Source: G020344215 sp039586575 (GTDB lineage: Bacteria; Gemmatimonadota; Gemmatimonadetes; Palauibacterales; KS3-K002). From it: 34,187 bases of DNA. Below, one piece after another: positions 32,067 to 34,187 of the stretch; the first letter of the stretch is position 1; every line of letters begins with the position of its first letter. The position numbers were made by a program, and so were the translations under genes. The DNA is taken from the NCBI GenBank assembly GCA_039586575.1, contig JBDHKD010000032.1, positions 1-34,187 on the forward strand, in the 5' to 3' direction. The notes beneath the pieces were generated by a model. It saw only the letters and a program-made list of their open reading frames with translations. It searched no databases and had not been told where the DNA came from.

Positions 32067-33442
32067 GGTGCGGTCTCCAAGCTCGTCTCGAGCCAATCGA
32101 GTGTCAGCTCGCCGAGGACCCTGGCGAGCTCGACCCGGGCGGCGATCTCGGCGTGCAGCGCCTCGACCTGCAGTGACCGCGCCCGGGCCAGGTCGGCCTC
32201 GGCCCGTAGATAGTCGGTCTGGGTGCCTTGGCCGGCCTCCAGCGACAATTGTTCGATGCGGACGACTTCGGTCTGATGCTGGACGGCACGGGTGAGCGCC
32301 GCGACCAGCGCGCCGGTCTCGAGCGCCGCGTTGAGCGCCCGGTCGACATCCTCCTCCGTTTGCAGCTCGACCAAGCGCAACGCCTCACGCGCCAACCGCA
32401 GTTCCGCCCCGGCCTGGCTAACGGCATTAGACCGGGCGCCGCCGGTGAAGAGCGGATAGGAGAGCGAGACGCCCAGGTTCCATTCGGTTGTCGTGCGGCC
32501 GGCGTCACTGCTGAACGCCTGGTAGGCTCCGGCCAGGTTGAGACTGGGAAGCCAAGCAGCGCGGGCGATCCGCTGGCCGGCCTCGGCACCTTCCACGTCG
32601 AGCCGGGCACGATCCAGGTCGGGGTTGTTCGCCTTGGCCTGCTCTACCAGGTCGCGACGTTCGCCCGGTCCCGCATCGCCGGGTAGCCGGACGCCAACCA
32701 GGCGATCGACGCGGGTCTGATCCGGACTGACCCCGGCGAAACGAGCCAGTTCGCGCTCCGCCAGATCGAGCCGCGTGAGGGTGGCGACCTGCTGGGCCTC
32801 CGCTTCGGCGAGCGCCGCATCGACCCGCAGCAGTTCAACCTGCGCGGCTCGACCCTCGGCGAGCAGTTGTTGCACGCGACGCCGCTCGGCGGTCAACGCA
32901 TCGATGCGCCGCTGCTGTGCATCGAGAACCCCGTGAGCGCTGAGCACCCGGAGGTAGGCGGCGGCGACTCCGGCGGTCAACGCCATCTCGGCCGCCGAAC
33001 GGATCGCCGCAGCACTGGCGGCGCCAGCGCGCGCGCCTTTGATGCGATTCACTCGACTGCCACCGTCGAAGATCGTCCAGCCCAGAGACAGATTTCCCTG
33101 GATGAGCGTGCGCTCGAACTCGATCCGCTCGAACTGTTCCTGCGTGAAACCGTGGATCGGCGCTACCAGCATGAGCTCTTGGTAGCGCGTTGCGCTGGCT
33201 CGCGTGCCGAGCTGCGGCCACCAGCGAGACTTCGCCTGCCCCAGAGCCGCCATCGCAGCATCCTCGCCGGCTCGCGCGCTGCCCACGCTGGGATGGGTCT
33301 CGACCGCACGTGATACCGCCTCACTCAGGGTGAACCTGCCCGTGCCGCTTTGCTGCGCGCTCACCGCCGTCGCCGATGATAGCGAGAGCGGAATCGCCAG
33401 CAGCAGCGCGCCAGCAGTCGACGCGACTCTCCGCTCGATCAT
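32063..33442 (-). CDS. TolC-family outer-membrane efflux protein
   Basis: 459 residues. Signal peptide ends TAVSAQQ. The two structural repeats of the outer-membrane efflux family are visible: FTLSEAVSRAVETHPSVGSARAG with LSLGWTIFDGG in the first half, and AKANNPDLDRARLDVEGAE with LGVSLSYPLFTGG in the second. It would be the exit channel for the transporter encoded downstream. Start and stop overlap its neighbours by ATGA: with the TetR stop (33442-33439) and with the adaptor start (32066). Confidence 0.92.
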   Translation of the reverse strand: MIERRVASTAGALLLAIPLSLSSATAVSAQQSGTGRFTLSEAVSRAVETHPSVGSARAGEDAAMAALGQAKSRWWPQLGTRASATRYQELMLVAPIHGFTQEQFERIEFERTLIQGNLSLGWTIFDGGSRVNRIKGARAGAASAAAIRSAAEMALTAGVAAAYLRVLSAHGVLDAQQRRIDALTAERRRVQQLLAEGRAAQVELLRVDAALAEAEAQQVATLTRLDLAERELARFAGVSPDQTRVDRLVGVRLPGDAGPGERRDLVEQAKANNPDLDRARLDVEGAEAGQRIARAAWLPSLNLAGAYQAFSSDAGRTTTEWNLGVSLSYPLFTGGARSNAVSQAGAELRLAREALRLVELQTEEDVDRALNAALETGALVAALTRAVQHQTEVVRIEQLSLEAGQGTQTDYLRAEADLARARSLQVEALHAEIAARVELARVLGELTLDWLETSLETAP

Positions 33443-34056
33443 TCCTCTGTCTCCGAGTGAAGTTCCAGGCCCACACGCACGAAACGCACAACACTCTCCA
33501 CCAGCTGCGTGCGAATCTCGGGATCCTCTTGGTCAACGCCTACGCCGACCTGCAACGCCCGCCGCGCTACGGCCAGCCATATCGGTTGCGCACCGACACT
33601 CAGCGCCAGCAACTGCGGGTCACCCGAACGGATCGAGTTATCGGCCTGCCCCTCGGCGATCAGCGAGGCCAGCAGCCGGATGTTTCCACTCATCGTCTTC
33701 ATCGCCGCTCCCGACATCGGACGTGACCCCGTCAGCTGCTGCAACATCAGCCGCGGCAGGTCGGGGTTCTCGTACAGAAAGCCGAACAGGGCCCGCACGA
33801 GTCGCTCGATCCGAGCCAGCGGCTCGCCGGGCGAACTCGCCGCCTCCACCAGTCGCTCGTAGGACGGACGCAGAGCCGAATCGATCACCGCCTCGTAAAA
33901 GGCCTCCTTGGTCCCGAAGTGATAGGTGATCGCCCCCAGGTTGCTGCCCGCCCGGGCGGTGATGGCGCGGACCGAGGCGCCGTCGTAGCCGTGGCGAGCG
34001 AAGAGCTCGCGGCCGGCGTCGATAAGAGCGGCAGCGGTGCCGGCGTATTCATTCAT
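33439..34056 (-). CDS. TetR/AcrR-family transcriptional repressor
   Basis: The ATG at 34056 is preferred: GGAGG is about nine bases ahead of it, whereas the upstream ATG at 34074 lacks one. 205 residues. Helix-turn-helix region: ALIDAGRELFARHGYDGASV and ITARAGSNLGAITYHFGTKEAFYEAV, a full TetR signature (about 8-55). The C-terminal domain includes RLMLQQLTGSRPMSGAAM, of the CecR/YbiH-like group with DUF1956-like sequence. It heads the efflux operon and probably represses it, being released by the exported drug. Its own promoter contains the palindromic operators below. Confidence 0.92.
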   Translation of the reverse strand: MNEYAGTAAALIDAGRELFARHGYDGASVRAITARAGSNLGAITYHFGTKEAFYEAVIDSALRPSYERLVEAASSPGEPLARIERLVRALFGFLYENPDLPRLMLQQLTGSRPMSGAAMKTMSGNIRLLASLIAEGQADNSIRSGDPQLLALSVGAQPIWLAVARRALQVGVGVDQEDPEIRTQLVESVVRFVRVGLELHSETEE

Positions 34057-34086
34057 ACGTATGACCTCCTTCATACGTTCGTATGA
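34054..34086. promoter_or_regulatory. two palindromic TetR operators
   Basis: TCATACG-TT-CGTATGA (34071-34086) is a perfect inverted repeat, and CATACGTATG (34054-34063) is a perfect palindrome with the same half-site; they flank the Shine-Dalgarno. One overlaps the -10 box and the other the start codon of the TetR gene, so bound repressor would block both transcription and, from the second, possibly elongation. Half-site and placement are typical of TetR-family autoregulation. Confidence 0.75.
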
Positions 34087-34111
34087 TGGCGCCCCCCTTC
34101 CTCGCTGTCAA
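34083..34111 (-). promoter_or_regulatory. promoter of the TetR/efflux operon
   Basis: On the minus strand TTGACA (34111-34106) is followed by exactly 17 bases and CATCAT (34088-34083), a good sigma-70-type promoter upstream of the TetR gene. The -10 box is overlapped by the palindrome at 34071-34086. Confidence 0.7.
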
Positions 34112-34112
34112 C

Positions 34113-34128
34113 CCGCGGCTAGCCGCGG
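34113..34128. repeat. perfect 16-bp GC palindrome
   Basis: CCGCGGCTAGCCGCGG reads the same on both strands. It lies just upstream of the -35 box of the TetR promoter. It could be a regulator site or a hairpin; no T tract follows. Confidence 0.6.
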
Positions 34129-34187
34129 ATCGAGCGGGCAGTCCGCGAGATCCTGCTTGCCATCAACGAGAACCGCGATCGGGGGGG
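34129..34187 (+). CDS. possible GTP cyclohydrolase I N-terminus, partial
   Basis: The plus frame from 34129 reads IERAVREILLAINENRDR, close to the opening helix of FolE (IExAVRxILxAIGEDPxREG). A TAG at 34120-34122 precedes it with no start codon between, and the window ends in seven G, so the fragment is short, lacks a clear start and may include sequence errors at a contig end. Divergent to the TetR gene. Confidence 0.3.
   Translation, partial: MERAVREILLAINENRDRG

Noticed and set aside
1..34187. tRNA, rRNA, insertion sequence or prophage genes
   Set aside because: Nothing recognisable was found by reading; no tRNA-Sec or sel genes are seen near the glutaredoxin either.

Overview
The window is about 34.2 kb of high-GC DNA from a Gram-negative bacterium. 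It carries outer-membrane beta-barrels, a TolC-type channel, several lipobox lipoproteins and periplasmic-facing enzymes. The gene mix points most to Gemmatimonadota or a close relative, but this is inferred from architecture only, without a marker gene: a DUF5916 barrel, Ser/Thr kinases with a C-terminal membrane helix, an SARP-like DNA-binding/BTAD protein with a membrane helix and TPR region, lipoprotein serine hydrolases and a PorT-like barrel.

Layout: 1-2513 holds the end of a DUF5916 outer-membrane protein and two small lipoproteins, with a terminator and a long imperfect hairpin between them. 2522-8573 (minus) is an electron-transfer operon: a large acyl-CoA dehydrogenase, an ETF:quinone oxidoreductase with a ferredoxin-like tail, EtfB and EtfA, which together would pass electrons from acyl-CoA oxidation to the quinone pool. 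8766-9704 is a membrane-tethered Ser/Thr kinase. 9715-9990 (minus) is a small glutaredoxin whose CPYC motif is written UPYC with an in-frame TGA, followed by a bSECIS-like hairpin: a probable selenoprotein that ordinary gene calling would miss. 10066-12990 is a UvrD/Rep-type helicase with a DEDDh exonuclease domain nested inside it. 12997-15921 (minus) has two tandem lipoprotein serine hydrolases and a PorT-like barrel. 16098-19193 has the SARP/TPR regulator and a small membrane protein. Then follow rmuC, a methyltransferase, an unknown protein, a DRG/TGS GTPase, a GGDEF protein and a CsgG-family lipoprotein-pore-like protein divergent from a second Ser/Thr kinase.

27030-34056 (minus) is an efflux operon in the order TetR regulator, TolC-type channel, HlyD-type adaptor, two ABC ATPases, two ABC-2 permeases. 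It matches the content of the E. coli cecR-ybhGFSR system plus an outer-membrane channel. Almost all junctions overlap or are within a few bases. The TetR gene has a TTGACA-17-CATCAT promoter overlapped by CATACG/CGTATG palindromes, so autorepression is likely. The adaptor gene is broken: its membrane-anchor start and its body are in different frames and the segment between them is missing. At the extreme right edge a short frame resembles the beginning of GTP cyclohydrolase I.

The strongest new observation is the selenocysteine glutaredoxin with its hairpin; next are the nested helicase-exonuclease, the eight-cysteine ETF:QO with an atypical EtfA, and the disrupted adaptor.
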